From: Pseudomonadota bacterium
Lineage (GTDB): Bacteria > Pseudomonadota > Gammaproteobacteria > Burkholderiales > SG8-39
Length of the DNA stretch: 9,922 nucleotides
NCBI GenBank assembly: GCA_021847125.1
Contig: JAJZUK010000015.1
Coordinates: 1 to 9,922, forward strand
Direction: 5' to 3'
Part shown: positions 1 through 8,022 of the stretch, in pieces
Position numbering within the stretch: position 1 is the first letter of the stretch
Layout of the letters: each line of letters opens with the position of its first letter
Notes under the pieces: generated by a model
Seen by the model: the letters and a program-made list of their open reading frames with translations, nothing else
What the model was told of the DNA's origin: nothing
Databases searched by the model: none
Position numbers and translations under genes: made by a program

Positions 1-1644
1 ATAGAGCTCGCCGCCGCGCGCGCGCACTTCCTGCATATTGGATTTGAGTTTTTCCAGCAGCGCGTCGTTCGGCGCGACGGTGACCACCGGCATCTCCTTG
101 GTCACCAGCGCGAGCGGCCCGTGCTTCAGCTCGCCCGCCGGATAGGCCTCGGCGTGGATGTAGGAAATTTCCTTCAGCTTGAGCGCGCCTTCGAGCGCGA
201 TCGGGTAGTGCAGGCCGCGCCCGAGGAATAGGGCGTGCTCGCGCTGCGCGAACTGCTCCGCCCAGGCGATGATCTGCGGCTCGAGCGCGAGCACGCTCGC
301 GAGCGCGAGCGGCAGGTGGCGCAGGTTCTTCAGGTGACGCGCTTCGTCTTCGGGTGCGAGCCGCCCGCGCGACTTCGCCAGCGCGAGCGCGAGCAGGAAC
401 AGCGCGGCGAGCTGGGTGGTGAAAGCCTTGGTCGAAGCCACGCCGATTTCCACGCCGGCGCGGGTCAGGTACTTGAGCTCGGTCTGGCGCACCATCGCGC
501 TCGAGGCGACGTTGCAGATCGCCAGGGTATGAACATGGCCGAGCGACTGCGCGTGCTTCAATGCGGCCAGGGTATCGGCAGTTTCGCCCGACTGCGAAAT
601 GACCACCACCAGCGCGCGCGGATTGGGCACGCTCACGCGGTAGCGGTATTCGCTCGCGACCTCCACCTGGGTCGGCAGACCGGCAACATCCTCGAGCCAG
701 AATTTGGCGGCGAGGCCGGAGTAATAGCTGGTGCCGCAGGCAAGAATATGCACTGCGTCGATCGCGGCGAAAACATCCTTGGCCGCGTCGCCGAAAATGT
801 CCGGCGCGATGTCGGCGACGCTTTGCAGCGTGTCGGCGATCGCTTGCGGCTGCTCGAATATTTCCTTCTGCATGAAATGGCGGTAAGGACCGAGCTCGAC
901 CGCGCCGGAATAAGCGCTGACCGTGCGCAGTTCGCGCGTGACCACCTTGCCGCTGGCATCGGCGATGGCATAGCGGCCCAGGCCGATATCTGCGACATCA
1001 CCGTCTTCGAGATAAATGATCTGGTCGGTGGTTCCCGCCAGCGCCATCGCATCGGAGGCGAGGAAGGTTTCACCCGCGGTCTGTTTCACTCCGACGCCGA
1101 GGACGAGCGGGTTGCCCTGGCGCGCGCCGACCACGCGCTGCGGCTCCGCCTTGCAGAACACGGCAATCGCATAGGCGCCCTTGAGCTCCGCCGCCGCGCG
1201 CTGCACCGCCACGAACAGGTCGCCCGCGTAATGGCTGTGGATCAGGTGCGCGATGACCTCGGTGTCGGTCTGCGATTCGAAGGCGTAGCCCTGCGTTTTG
1301 AGGCGCGTGCGCAGTTCCTCGTAGTTCTCGATGATGCCGTTATGCACCACCGCGATTTCGTCGCGGCTGAATATCGGATGCGCGTTGACCGTGAGCGGCG
1401 CGCCATGGGTGGCCCAGCGCGTGTGGCAGATGCCGGTGGAGCCGCCGAGCCTGGACTCGCGCACCTGCGCATCGAGATCGGCCACGCGCGAGACGGTGCG
1501 CGCGCGCTTCAAGTGTCCGCCGCCGCTCGGGTCGTACACCGCGACGCCGCAGGAGTCGTAGCCGCGGTATTCGAGCCGGCGCAGCCCTTCGATCAATACC
1601 GGGACGATATCCCGCTTGGCTACCGCTCCGACGATGCCGCACAT
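1..1644 (-). CDS. glmS: Glutamine--fructose-6-phosphate aminotransferase (isomerizing), 3' end cut by window edge
   Basis: GlmS converts fructose-6-phosphate and glutamine to glucosamine-6-phosphate and glutamate, the first committed step to UDP-GlcNAc, in the cytoplasm. The window holds 548 codons from the ATG at 1644; the family is usually about 610 residues, so roughly 60 C-terminal residues lie beyond the left edge. The protein opens MCGIVGA, with Cys2 exposed as the N-terminal nucleophile of the class II glutamine amidotransferase domain (about 1-240). That domain also shows EYRGYDS (25-31), CHTRWATHG (73-81) and [11 protein letters not shown] (101-111). Two SIS sugar-isomerase domains follow: CGTSYYS (303-309) and SQSGETADT (350-358) in the first, [17 protein letters not shown] (485-501) and GELKHGP (504-510) in the second. 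The start is fixed by the obligatory MCG and by an AAGGAG ribosome site inside the end of glmU. The gene directly follows glmU, so co-transcription and coupled translation are likely. I see no damage and no glmS ribozyme; the leader is glmU coding sequence. Confidence 0.97.
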   Translation of the reverse strand, partial: MCGIVGAVAKRDIVPVLIEGLRRLEYRGYDSCGVAVYDPSGGGHLKRARTVSRVADLDAQVRESRLGGSTGICHTRWATHGAPLTVNAHPIFSRDEIAVVHNGIIENYEELRTRLKTQGYAFESQTDTEVIAHLIHSHYAGDLFVAVQRAAAELKGAYAIAVFCKAEPQRVVGARQGNPLVLGVGVKQTAGETFLASDAMALAGTTDQIIYLEDGDVADIGLGRYAIADASGKVVTRELRTVSAYSGAVELGPYRHFMQKEIFEQPQAIADTLQSVADIAPDIFGDAAKDVFAAIDAVHILACGTSYYSGLAAKFWLEDVAGLPTQVEVASEYRYRVSVPNPRALVVVISQSGETADTLAALKHAQSLGHVHTLAICNVASSAMVRQTELKYLTRAGVEIGVASTKAFTTQLAALFLLALALAKSRGRLAPEDEARHLKNLRHLPLALASVLALEPQIIAWAEQFAQREHALFLGRGLHYPIALEGALKLKEISYIHAEAYPAGELKHGPLALVTKEMPVVTVAPNDALLEKLKSNMQEVRARGGELY

Positions 1645-3009
1645 CTATTTCGACTCCTTGTTTTTCTTCACCGGCCGTGTCCAGCCGCTGATGGTGACTT
1701 GTTTCGCGCGCGAGACGGTGAGCGCATCTGCGGGTGCGTCGCGCGTGAGCGTGGTGCCCGCGCCCAGCGTGGCGCCGCGGCCAACGCGCACCGGCGCCAC
1801 CAGCTGCGTGTCGGAGCCGATGAAAGCCCCGTCCTCGATCACGGTGCGGTGCTTGTTGACGCCGTCGTAATTGCAGGTGATGGTGCCGGCGCCGATGTTG
1901 ACGTCGCGCCCGACCGTGGTGTCGCCGACATAGGCGAGATGGTTCGCCTTGGAGCGCGCCGCGATCTGGCTCGCTTTCACCTCGACGAAATTGCCGATGT
2001 GCACCTCCTCGGCGAGCTCCGTGCCCGGCCGCAGGCGCGCATACGGGCCGATGCGGCAGCGCGCGCCGATGTCGGCTTGCTGCAGATGGCAGAACGGCTC
2101 GATGCGCGTGCCCGCGGCGACCTTGACGTCGCGCAGCACGCAGTTCGCGCCCACGCTCACGCCTGCGCCGAGCTGGACTTCGCCCTCGAACACGCAATTG
2201 ACGTCGATCGCCACGTCGCGCGCGCAGGCGAGGCTGCCGCGCACGTCGATGCGCGCCGGATCGGCCAGCGTGACGCCCTGCTGCATCAGGGCCGCCGCCG
2301 CTTGCGCCTGGAACACGCGCTCGAGTTCGGCCAGCTGCGCCTTGCTGTTGACGCCCAGAGTCTCCCAGGCGGCTGCCGGATGCGCCGAGTGCACCGGAAC
2401 CTTGTCCTTGACCGCGGCCGCGACCACATCGGTGAGGTAGTACTCCTTCTGTGCGTTCTTGTTCTTCAGGCCCGCGAGCCAGGCTTTGAGCCGCGCGGTC
2501 GGCAGCACCATGATGCCGGTGTTGATTTCGCGCAGCGCGCGCTCGGCCGGACTCGCGTCCTTTTCCTCGACGATGCGTTCGATGCTGCCGCGGCTGCGCA
2601 CGATGCGGCCATAGCCGTGCGGATCGGCCAGTTCGACCGTGAGCAGGGCCAGCCCCTTGCCCGCCGCGCGCTGCAGCGCCTGCAGCGTTTGCGCGCGCGT
2701 GAGCGGCACGTCGCCGTAGAGCACCAGCGTCGGCAGCTTCGGGTTCAAGTGCGGCAGCGCCTGCGCCAGTGCATGGCCGGTGCCCAATTGCGGCTCCTGC
2801 TTGGCCCAGATCAGGCCGGGCTCGGTGATGACCTCGCGCACGGCTTCGCCGCCATGGCCGTAGACGATGCAGATCACGCCGGGGTCCAGGCTGCGCGCGG
2901 TGGCGATCACATGCGCCAGCAGCGGCCTGCCCGCCAGCGGATGCAGCACCTTGGGCAGATCCGAGTGCATGCGCTTGCCCTGGCCGGCGGCGAGGATGAC
3001 GACGTTCAT
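1645..3009 (-). CDS. glmU: Bifunctional UDP-N-acetylglucosamine pyrophosphorylase / glucosamine-1-phosphate N-acetyltransferase
   Basis: GlmU acetylates glucosamine-1-phosphate with acetyl-CoA and then couples the product to UTP to give UDP-GlcNAc for peptidoglycan and LPS. The protein has 454 residues, against 456 in E. coli. The N-terminal Rossmann-like pyrophosphorylase domain (1-~225) has LAAGQGKRM (6-14; Lys12 replaces the commoner Thr), LPKVLH (18-23), GTGHA (76-80), YGDVPL (98-103), GYGRI (132-136) and EINTGIM (161-167). The C-terminal left-handed beta-helix acetyltransferase domain has hexapeptide repeats from about 255, with RPG (327-329), VEVK (342-345), HLAYVGD (357-363, including the presumed catalytic His357), [13 protein letters not shown] (371-383) and NKHRT (385-389). 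The reading frame stays open 66 codons upstream of the ATG at 3009, but the protein family begins at MNVVILAAG, so that ATG is the start. The TAG stop touches the glmS ATG. The upstream gene is divergent, so glmU is probably first in its unit. Confidence 0.97.
   Translation of the reverse strand: MNVVILAAGQGKRMHSDLPKVLHPLAGRPLLAHVIATARSLDPGVICIVYGHGGEAVREVITEPGLIWAKQEPQLGTGHALAQALPHLNPKLPTLVLYGDVPLTRAQTLQALQRAAGKGLALLTVELADPHGYGRIVRSRGSIERIVEEKDASPAERALREINTGIMVLPTARLKAWLAGLKNKNAQKEYYLTDVVAAAVKDKVPVHSAHPAAAWETLGVNSKAQLAELERVFQAQAAAALMQQGVTLADPARIDVRGSLACARDVAIDVNCVFEGEVQLGAGVSVGANCVLRDVKVAAGTRIEPFCHLQQADIGARCRIGPYARLRPGTELAEEVHIGNFVEVKASQIAARSKANHLAYVGDTTVGRDVNIGAGTITCNYDGVNKHRTVIEDGAFIGSDTQLVAPVRVGRGATLGAGTTLTRDAPADALTVSRAKQVTISGWTRPVKKNKESK
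1654..1659 (-). promoter_or_regulatory. Ribosome binding site of glmS inside the end of glmU
   Basis: AAGGAG on the minus strand lies 9 bases before the glmS ATG, within the last codons of glmU. With the glmU TAG directly followed by the glmS ATG, this suggests glmS translation is coupled to glmU. Confidence 0.8.
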
Positions 3010-3038
3010 GAATAGTTTGTTCTCTGGCGGAAGCCAAA

Positions 3039-3047
3039 ATAATACCA
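3039..3047 (-). promoter_or_regulatory. Candidate extended -10 promoter for glmU-glmS
   Basis: Read on the minus strand the bases are TGGTATTAT: a TGn extension followed by TATTAT, one mismatch from TATAAT. This would place a transcription start near 3031-3033 and a leader of about 22-25 bases before the glmU ATG. I see no good -35 hexamer 16-18 bases upstream, as is common for extended -10 promoters. The short AT-rich patch stands out in otherwise GC-rich DNA. This is inference from motif and position only. Confidence 0.45.
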
Positions 3048-3054
3048 TGCGGCA

Positions 3055-4075
3055 TTGCGCACTCGCCGCGCGCTGGGAGCGCGAGCACGCATCCAGATCC
3101 CGGCGGCGTCCGGCGGACTCGATCTGCGCTATCGCGCCAAGCTGCGCATCATGGAGGAGATCGCGCGCGACGACTTCGCGTTCGCGTTCGCCCTGGTCAA
3201 CACCCACAACGCGGCGACACCCCTCGCGCGCGACGGCAACGACAGCCAGCGCGCGCTATCTCGATGGCCTGCTGCGCGGCGAGCTGATCGGCGCGGTTTC
3301 GCTGACCGAGCCCGCGGCAGGCAGCGATTTTCCGGCGATACGCACGCGTGCCGAGCGCGTCGCGGGCGGCTGGCGGCTCAACGGCGAGAAAGCCTGGCTC
3401 ACCAACGGCGCCGCAGTCGACGTAATCGTGGTCTATGCGCAGACCGACGCGTCCGCGGGCGGCAAAGGCATCGCCGCTTTCGTCGTCGATGCGCGGCGCG
3501 CGGGCTTCGAGCGCGGCCCGGCCTACGGCTTGGCCGGCGCGCATGCGCTGGGCGCCGCCGGCTTCAAGCTGACCGATTATTTTGCCGCAGACGAAGACCT
3601 GTTCTATGCGCCGGGCACGGCGTTCAAGACCGCGCTCGCGAGCATCACCGGCGCGCGCATCTATGTCGCCGCGATGTGCTGCGGCATGGTGGAGGAGGCG
3701 CTGACGCTCGCGCTCGCGCGCAGCAGCGTCGGCGAGTCCCTGATCAAACGCCAGGGTCTGCGCTGGATGCTGGCCGATGCCGCCACCGACCTGGAGGCGG
3801 CGCGCCCGCTCAGCTACCGCGCGGCGCGCCTGCTCGAGGCCGGGGAGGACGCGGTGCTCGCCGCCGCCCATGCGAAAAAATTCGCCACGCGCATGGCCGA
3901 GCAGCGCCTGCCGCAGTGCATGCAGGTGTTCGGCGCCGAGGGGCTGATGGACGCGCACCCGCTGGGGCGCCATCTCGCCGCGGCGCGCGTGGCGCATTAC
4001 GCCGACGGCACCACGGAGATTCAGAACGAGCGCATCGCCGCGTATCTGGGGCGCGGCCTGCCGGGCGAATCTTAG
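3055..4075 (+). pseudogene. Acyl-CoA dehydrogenase, N-terminally truncated and frameshifted
   Basis: This is a FAD-dependent acyl-CoA dehydrogenase of the caiA/FadE-like superfamily, which introduces an alpha-beta double bond into acyl-CoA. It is split over two frames. Frame 1 (from about 3091) gives [36 protein letters not shown] and [12 protein letters not shown]. Frame 2 (from 3257 to the TAG at 4075) gives YLDGLLRGELIGAVSLTEPAAGSDF (the FAD-binding signature), LNGEKAWLTNGA, GARIYVAAMCCGMVEEAL, RWMLADAATDLEAAR, QVFGAEGL and YADGTTEIQNERIA. The switch falls in the GC run at 3249-3256; two more bases there would give a continuous QRARYLDG. About 40 N-terminal residues before IQIP are missing, and no start codon with a ribosome site precedes it. 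Asp (codon 4004-4006) stands where most members have the catalytic Glu. The gene is divergent from glmU and alone, so the substrate cannot be inferred. A sequencing or assembly error could explain the frameshift but not the missing N-terminus. Confidence 0.85.
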
Positions 4076-4100
4076 GGAAAGCCCTGATACTCCACGTTGG

Positions 4101-4153
4101 GGCCGGCAGCGGGGCACAGGCTCGTCCAAGCCCGAATTCCGCGCCTGCCGGCC
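4101..4153 (+). terminator. Possible hairpin after the acyl-CoA dehydrogenase remnant
   Basis: A perfect 9-base inverted repeat, GGCCGGCAG (4101-4109) and CTGCCGGCC (4145-4153), encloses a 35-base loop just downstream of the acyl-CoA dehydrogenase stop. No T-run follows directly, and in GC-rich DNA such matches arise by chance, so a terminator role is only a possibility. Confidence 0.25.
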
Positions 4154-4170
4154 GGCCTCGGTCTGTGAAC

Positions 4171-4233
4171 CATTCACATTAAATATCTTGTTTAACTTGT
4201 TGTGTTTATATTAAAAATGTTGTAGCGTTATAC
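4171..4233 (+). promoter_or_regulatory. AT-rich promoter region of the Ig-like lipoprotein gene
   Basis: Bases 4171-4230 contain only 14 G or C out of 60, in sharp contrast with the DNA on both sides. Possible -10 elements are TATATT (4207-4212) and TTATAC (4228-4233). TTGTTT (4188-4193) and TTGTTG (4197-4202) resemble -35 boxes, but neither is at a standard 16-18 base spacing from these -10 candidates. A promoter here is likely from composition and position; the exact elements are not resolved. Confidence 0.5.
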
Positions 4234-4266
4234 GAGCGGCGCTATATCGATGCGCATTGCGTAAAC

Positions 4267-4272
4267 GGGAGG
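4267..4272 (+). promoter_or_regulatory. Ribosome binding site setting a GTG start for the lipoprotein
   Basis: GGGAGG ends 5 bases before the GTG at 4278. The only in-frame alternative just upstream, TTG at 4257, has no ribosome site and would place this motif inside the coding region, so GTG 4278 is preferred. Confidence 0.7.
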
Positions 4273-4277
4273 CTTGC

Positions 4278-6344
4278 GTGCAGAACTTATATTTCGTCAC
4301 CCAAAGTTTTTTGGACCGGAAGATATTAAGACTTTCGGCAGGGCTGTTCCTGGCGGCAATGCTGGCTGCGCTTACGGGCTGCGGCTCGGGCCAGGCGATC
4401 CCGCAGGTGTTTCCGACTCCCACCACCAGCGGCACCAGTGGGGTTCCCGTGGCGGGATCGATACAACTGCTGGCAAGCAGCTCGAACATCGCTTCTTCCG
4501 GAGCGAACACCGTGGGCCTGACCGCGGTCGTGCTCAGCGCTGCCAAGCAGACCATCGCCGGCGCGACCGTGACTATCACGGCAACGTCCGCATTAGGCAC
4601 TGCCGAAACGGCGTATGTCGAACTTCCCGCCATAACCGATGCTGCCGGCTCGACCACGACCAAGCTGCATCTGGGCACCAACCGCACCAACCGCACGCTT
4701 ACGATTACCGCCAGTGCCGACAACATCAGCACAACCAATAACATTGAGGTAGTCGGCACTGCAATCAAGATCAGTGGCAGCAGTTCCGTCGCGTTTGGCA
4801 CCTCGACGACTCTTACTTTCTCGGTCAAGGATTCGGATGGAACTGCGCTGACCAATACCCCGGTGACTATCGCCTCGCAGTATGGGAACGCGGTCACGCC
4901 CACAATAGGCGCCACCGACTCCAAGGGGGAAATCCAGGCGACGGTCGTCGCGACCAAAACCGGCACAGGTGTCGACGCTAACCTTGATAGGATAACAGCC
5001 AGCGCAGCCGGAACCAGTGCGACTCAGACGCTTTCAATTAGCGCCGACAGTCTAGCGTTCCAGGCGCCCACGCTGGCCGCGACCGCCACCAGCATAGATA
5101 TTCCACTCAACACTCCGACCGCGGTTTCGGTCAACTGGGCAACGGCCGGGGTGCCGCAGGTCAGCAAGAATGTGAATTTTTCCGTCAGCCGCGGTGCGAT
5201 CACAGCCGCAGCGACAACGGATGCCGCCGGCAATACGCCCGGGGTCACCACTTCATCCACTACCGCGGGGCCGGCGATCATTACCGCTTCCACCACGGGG
5301 TCCGATGGCAGCCCCCTTGCGGCTACCCGCGAAGTCGTATTCGTCGCAACTAGCGCCAATACCGCTACATTGCAGGCCGTCCCCGGCACGATCCAGGTCA
5401 GCACAGGGACTGCATCCCAAACCAGCAACAGTTCGACGATTTCGGTACAGGTACGCGACGCGGCCAACAACCTAGTCAAGAATGCCGCTGTGAACTTTAC
5501 CATTACCTTGGACCCCAGCAACGGCTCTCTTAGCTCAGGACAAGCGGTGACCGATGGCAACGGCTCCGCTTCGGTGACCTATACCGCGGGCGCGACCAGC
5601 AGCCCGGCCAACGGGGTGAATATTAGGTCCGAAGTAACCAAAGTGAATGGCGTTACGGTCCTCCCCGTGGGGTCAGTAGTCGGGACCACGGCCCTGACTG
5701 TCGCCAATCAACCACTGTTGGTCAGGCTGAATACGGACAACAAGATCATTTCGAACACCCCTCTTCCGACCTACTCCAAAACCTTCGCCGCGGTTGTCAC
5801 CGACGCTAACGGCAATGCAAGCGTCGGCACCACGGTACGGTTTGGCCTGCGTCCGGGCAGATACTGGAAGGGCTATTACCAGTGGGTTTCCGCCGCAAAG
5901 AAATGGGTACAGATAATCACTACGCCCGGTCCCGATGACTTGCCTGCTGGCCCGGGTCGCTGCGCCAACGAAGACACAAACAACAACGGCCAGCTGGACA
6001 AGCCACCGGTCGTCGCAGTGAGTGAGGACTTCAACAATAATGGATCGCTCGACCCCGGCAACGTAGCGAGCATCACCGGCAGTAGCGTAACCGACGCTAA
6101 CGGCATCGCCTACGCGACAGTGACCTACCCGAAGGGATACGCTACGTGGGTCGAAGAAATACTAGAAGCCCGCACTGGCGTTTCGAGCAATGATCCGCCG
6201 GCGCAATATACATACTCGCTCGAGGGTCTGGCGGCGGACTATACGGATGAAGTTACGGCGCCTCCGGGACAGTACAGCCCTTGGGGCGTTGGCTCGAAGA
6301 ATACGACCCCGCCCGGTTACGGTGATTGCAGCAATTCGAACTAA
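4278..6344 (+). CDS. Secreted lipoprotein with about five bacterial Ig-like (Big_1/invasin-type) domains and a Ca-loop insertion
   Basis: The 688-residue protein begins with a basic, hydrophobic signal peptide ending in the lipobox LTGC (32-35). Cys35 should be lipidated, and Gly36 at +2 favours the outer membrane. A short Thr/Pro/Ser linker follows. Then come about five Ser/Thr/Ala-rich beta domains, at roughly 62-160, 161-258, 262-362, 363-476 and 477-650. Each shows an early V.D..G..V....V.F-like strand pair and a later TD..G turn (TDAAGS 120, TDSKGE 213, TDAAGN 314, TDGNGS 425, TDANGI 605). In the fifth domain these two landmarks are about 97 residues apart instead of about 30. The insertion is rich in Trp/Tyr and carries NEDTNNNGQLD (564-574) and SEDFNNNGSLD (582-592), which resemble D-x-N-x-N-G calcium loops. 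After Cys35 the only cysteines are 562 and 684, a possible disulfide. A 15-base repeat, ACCGACGCTAACGGC, occurs at 5799-5813 and 6090-6104. A surface structural or adhesive role is inferred; no enzyme domain is seen. Confidence 0.88.
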   Translation: MQNLYFVTQSFLDRKILRLSAGLFLAAMLAALTGCGSGQAIPQVFPTPTTSGTSGVPVAGSIQLLASSSNIASSGANTVGLTAVVLSAAKQTIAGATVTITATSALGTAETAYVELPAITDAAGSTTTKLHLGTNRTNRTLTITASADNISTTNNIEVVGTAIKISGSSSVAFGTSTTLTFSVKDSDGTALTNTPVTIASQYGNAVTPTIGATDSKGEIQATVVATKTGTGVDANLDRITASAAGTSATQTLSISADSLAFQAPTLAATATSIDIPLNTPTAVSVNWATAGVPQVSKNVNFSVSRGAITAAATTDAAGNTPGVTTSSTTAGPAIITASTTGSDGSPLAATREVVFVATSANTATLQAVPGTIQVSTGTASQTSNSSTISVQVRDAANNLVKNAAVNFTITLDPSNGSLSSGQAVTDGNGSASVTYTAGATSSPANGVNIRSEVTKVNGVTVLPVGSVVGTTALTVANQPLLVRLNTDNKIISNTPLPTYSKTFAAVVTDANGNASVGTTVRFGLRPGRYWKGYYQWVSAAKKWVQIITTPGPDDLPAGPGRCANEDTNNNGQLDKPPVVAVSEDFNNNGSLDPGNVASITGSSVTDANGIAYATVTYPKGYATWVEEILEARTGVSSNDPPAQYTYSLEGLAADYTDEVTAPPGQYSPWGVGSKNTTPPGYGDCSNSN

Positions 6345-6359
6345 GGATGAACTGCGTAG

Positions 6360-6412
6360 GGGCTGGACGCGAAAAGGCGGGCCCCGGTTCCACTGAACTC
6401 CGGGTCCAGCCC
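6360..6412 (+). terminator. Hairpin between the convergent lipoprotein gene and gltD, probable terminator
   Basis: GGGCTGGAC (6360-6368) and GTCCAGCCC (6404-6412) form a perfect 9-base stem. The enclosed sequence can fold again around GTTC (6387-6390) and GAAC (6395-6398). It begins 15 bases after the lipoprotein stop and lies between convergent genes, where a two-way terminator is expected. Only TTAAG follows, with no long T-run, so its strength is uncertain. Confidence 0.5.
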
Positions 6413-6472
6413 TTAAGTCGGCGGAACCTCTGACCGCGATAACGGGTTTAGCGGGGCTTCGATGACGCGCGA

Positions 6473-6490
6473 CTGCCGCTAGCGCGGCAG
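6473..6490 (-). other. Perfect hairpin spanning the gltD stop codon
   Basis: CTGCCGC (6473-6479) and GCGGCAG (6484-6490) are a perfect 7-base inverted repeat around a 4-base loop. It covers the last codons and TAG of gltD. No T-run follows on the minus strand, so it is not a classic intrinsic terminator. It could protect the mRNA 3' end or be chance in GC-rich DNA. Confidence 0.4.
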
Positions 6491-7921
6491 GTCGGACGTC
6501 CCCATCAGGAACTCATCCACTGCGCGCGCGCACTGGCGGCCTTCGCGTATCGCCCACACCACCAACGACTGGCCACGGCGCATGTCGCCCGCGGCGAATA
6601 CCTTCGAATTGGACGTCTGATAGCAGCCGGCACTGTCGGTCGTCGCCTTGACGTTGCCGCGCGCGTCCTGTTCCAGCGCCAGTTCTTCGATCAGTCCCTG
6701 CTGCACCGGGCCGAGAAAGCCCATCGCGAGCAGCACCAGGTCCGCCTTGAGCTCGAATTCGGAGCCCGGAATCTCGGCCATCTTGCCGTCTTTCCACGCG
6801 AGGCGCACCGCGATCAGTTTGTTCACCTTGCCGTTCGCGCCCTCGAAGCGTTTGGTCGCGACCGACCAGTCGCGCAGGCAGCCTTCCTCGTGCGAACTGG
6901 AGGTGCGCAGCTTGGTCGGCCAATACGGCCAGACCAGCGGTTTGTTCTCGTGCTCGGGAGGCTGCGGCAGCAATTCGAACTGCGTCACCGAGGCCGCGCC
7001 CTGGCGGTTGGACGTGCCGACGCAATCGGAGCCGGTGTCGCCGCCGCCGATCACCACCACGTGCTTGCCGGTCGCGGTGATCTGCCCTGCGACCTTGTCG
7101 CCGGCCACGATCTTGTTCTGCTGCGGCAGGAATTCCATGGCGAAATGCACGCCATCGAGCTCGCGTCCGGGAACCGGCAGGTCGCGCGGGCGTTCGGCGC
7201 CGCCGGATACGACCACGGCGTCGAATTCCTGCAGCAGTTTTTTCGCCGGCACTGCATTGGCGCCGCTGCCGCCGACACATTGGTTCACCTTGAACTCGAC
7301 GCCTTCGGCGCGCATCTGTGCCACGCGCCGGTCGATCAGCTGCTTCTCCATTTTGAAATCGGGGATGCCGTAGCGCAGCAAACCGCCGATGCAGTCATTC
7401 TTCTCGTACAGCACCACATCGTGCCCGGCGCGCGCGAGCTGCTGCGCGCAAGCCATGCCGGCGGGACCGGAACCGACCACGGCCACTTTCTTGCCCGTCT
7501 TGCGCGCGGGCGGCAGCGGCGCGACCCAGCCCATCTCCCAGCCCTTGTCGATGATCGCGTGCTCGATCGACTTGATGCCCACCGGGTCGTTGTTGATGTT
7601 GAGCGTGCACGCCGCCTCGCACGGCGCGGGACAGACGCGGCCGGTGAATTCGGGGAAATTATTGGTCGAATGCAGCGTTTCCAGCGCCTCGCGCCAGCGC
7701 TGCTTGTAGACCAAATCGTTCCAGTCGGGAATGATATTGTTGACCGGACAGCCGCTGGTGCAGAACGGGGTGCCGCAGTCCATGCAGCGCGCGCCCTGCA
7801 GCCCCGCCTCCTGGTCGGTCAGGTGCAGTACGAATTCGTGGTAATGCTTCTTGCGCGACTCGGGAGCTTCGCTCGCCTCCTGCAGCCGCTGGTATTCCAT
7901 GAAACCGGTTACCTTGCCCAT
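6479..7921 (-). CDS. gltD: Glutamate synthase (NADPH) small (beta) subunit
   Basis: GltD takes electrons from NADPH through FAD and passes them over iron-sulfur clusters to GltB, where glutamine plus 2-oxoglutarate become two glutamates; it acts in the cytoplasm. The 480 residues match the family length. The N-terminal 4Fe-4S region has [13 protein letters not shown] (46-58) and CPAPCEAAC (97-105). The FAD-binding Rossmann motif is [14 protein letters not shown] (146-159), followed by [19 protein letters not shown] (172-190). The NADPH-binding motif is [13 protein letters not shown] (288-300). A C-terminal FAD motif, [22 protein letters not shown] (441-462), closes the fold. All cluster cysteines are present, so the gene looks intact. 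It lies 101 bases downstream of gltB on the same strand and is probably co-transcribed. The start gives the conserved [14 protein letters not shown] ends only 3 bases before the ATG, a close ribosome site. It converges on the Ig-like lipoprotein gene. Confidence 0.97.
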   Translation of the reverse strand: MGKVTGFMEYQRLQEASEAPESRKKHYHEFVLHLTDQEAGLQGARCMDCGTPFCTSGCPVNNIIPDWNDLVYKQRWREALETLHSTNNFPEFTGRVCPAPCEAACTLNINNDPVGIKSIEHAIIDKGWEMGWVAPLPPARKTGKKVAVVGSGPAGMACAQQLARAGHDVVLYEKNDCIGGLLRYGIPDFKMEKQLIDRRVAQMRAEGVEFKVNQCVGGSGANAVPAKKLLQEFDAVVVSGGAERPRDLPVPGRELDGVHFAMEFLPQQNKIVAGDKVAGQITATGKHVVVIGGGDTGSDCVGTSNRQGAASVTQFELLPQPPEHENKPLVWPYWPTKLRTSSSHEEGCLRDWSVATKRFEGANGKVNKLIAVRLAWKDGKMAEIPGSEFELKADLVLLAMGFLGPVQQGLIEELALEQDARGNVKATTDSAGCYQTSNSKVFAAGDMRRGQSLVVWAIREGRQCARAVDEFLMGTSDLPR

Positions 7922-8022
7922 TTACCTTAGTCCAATGTTCAGATGCATTTTCGCACGGAGCGTGGCCAGCGCCGCGAGCGCAGACAGTTTTCGCCAGTCC
8001 TGCGCGTGCGGCCGGCTTCGGC
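7922..8022 (-). other. gltB-gltD intergenic spacer
   Basis: The 101-base spacer holds the probable gltD ribosome site, AAGG at 7925-7928, close to the ATG. I see no clear promoter, strong terminator or small gene in it, so read-through from gltB is the simplest reading. Confidence 0.5.

Noticed and set aside
235..3015. A 926-codon open frame on the plus strand opposite glmS and glmU
   Set aside because: It lies antisense to two clear genes, is rich in Arg, Ala and His with no family motif, and is the expected by-product of GC-rich third positions.
4250..4264. A four-codon mini-ORF (ATG CGC ATT GCG TAA) just before the lipoprotein start, as a leader peptide
   Set aside because: It has no ribosome site, no regulatory codons or attenuator-like stems, and is short enough to be chance.
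4211..4966. A 251-codon minus-strand frame opposite the lipoprotein gene with a hydrophobic, membrane-like translation
   Set aside because: Ala/Thr/Ser-rich coding sequence read backwards gives Val/Ala/Leu-rich products; the plus-strand frame has a lipobox, a ribosome site and repeating Ig landmarks.
5799..6104. The 15-base direct repeat ACCGACGCTAACGGC (5799-5813 and 6090-6104) as a recombination or attachment site
   Set aside because: Both copies encode the TDANG turn typical of these Ig-like domains, so protein constraint explains them.
6890..7930. A 346-codon plus-strand frame opposite gltD
   Set aside because: It is antisense to a fully conserved gltD and has no recognisable motif or ribosome site.
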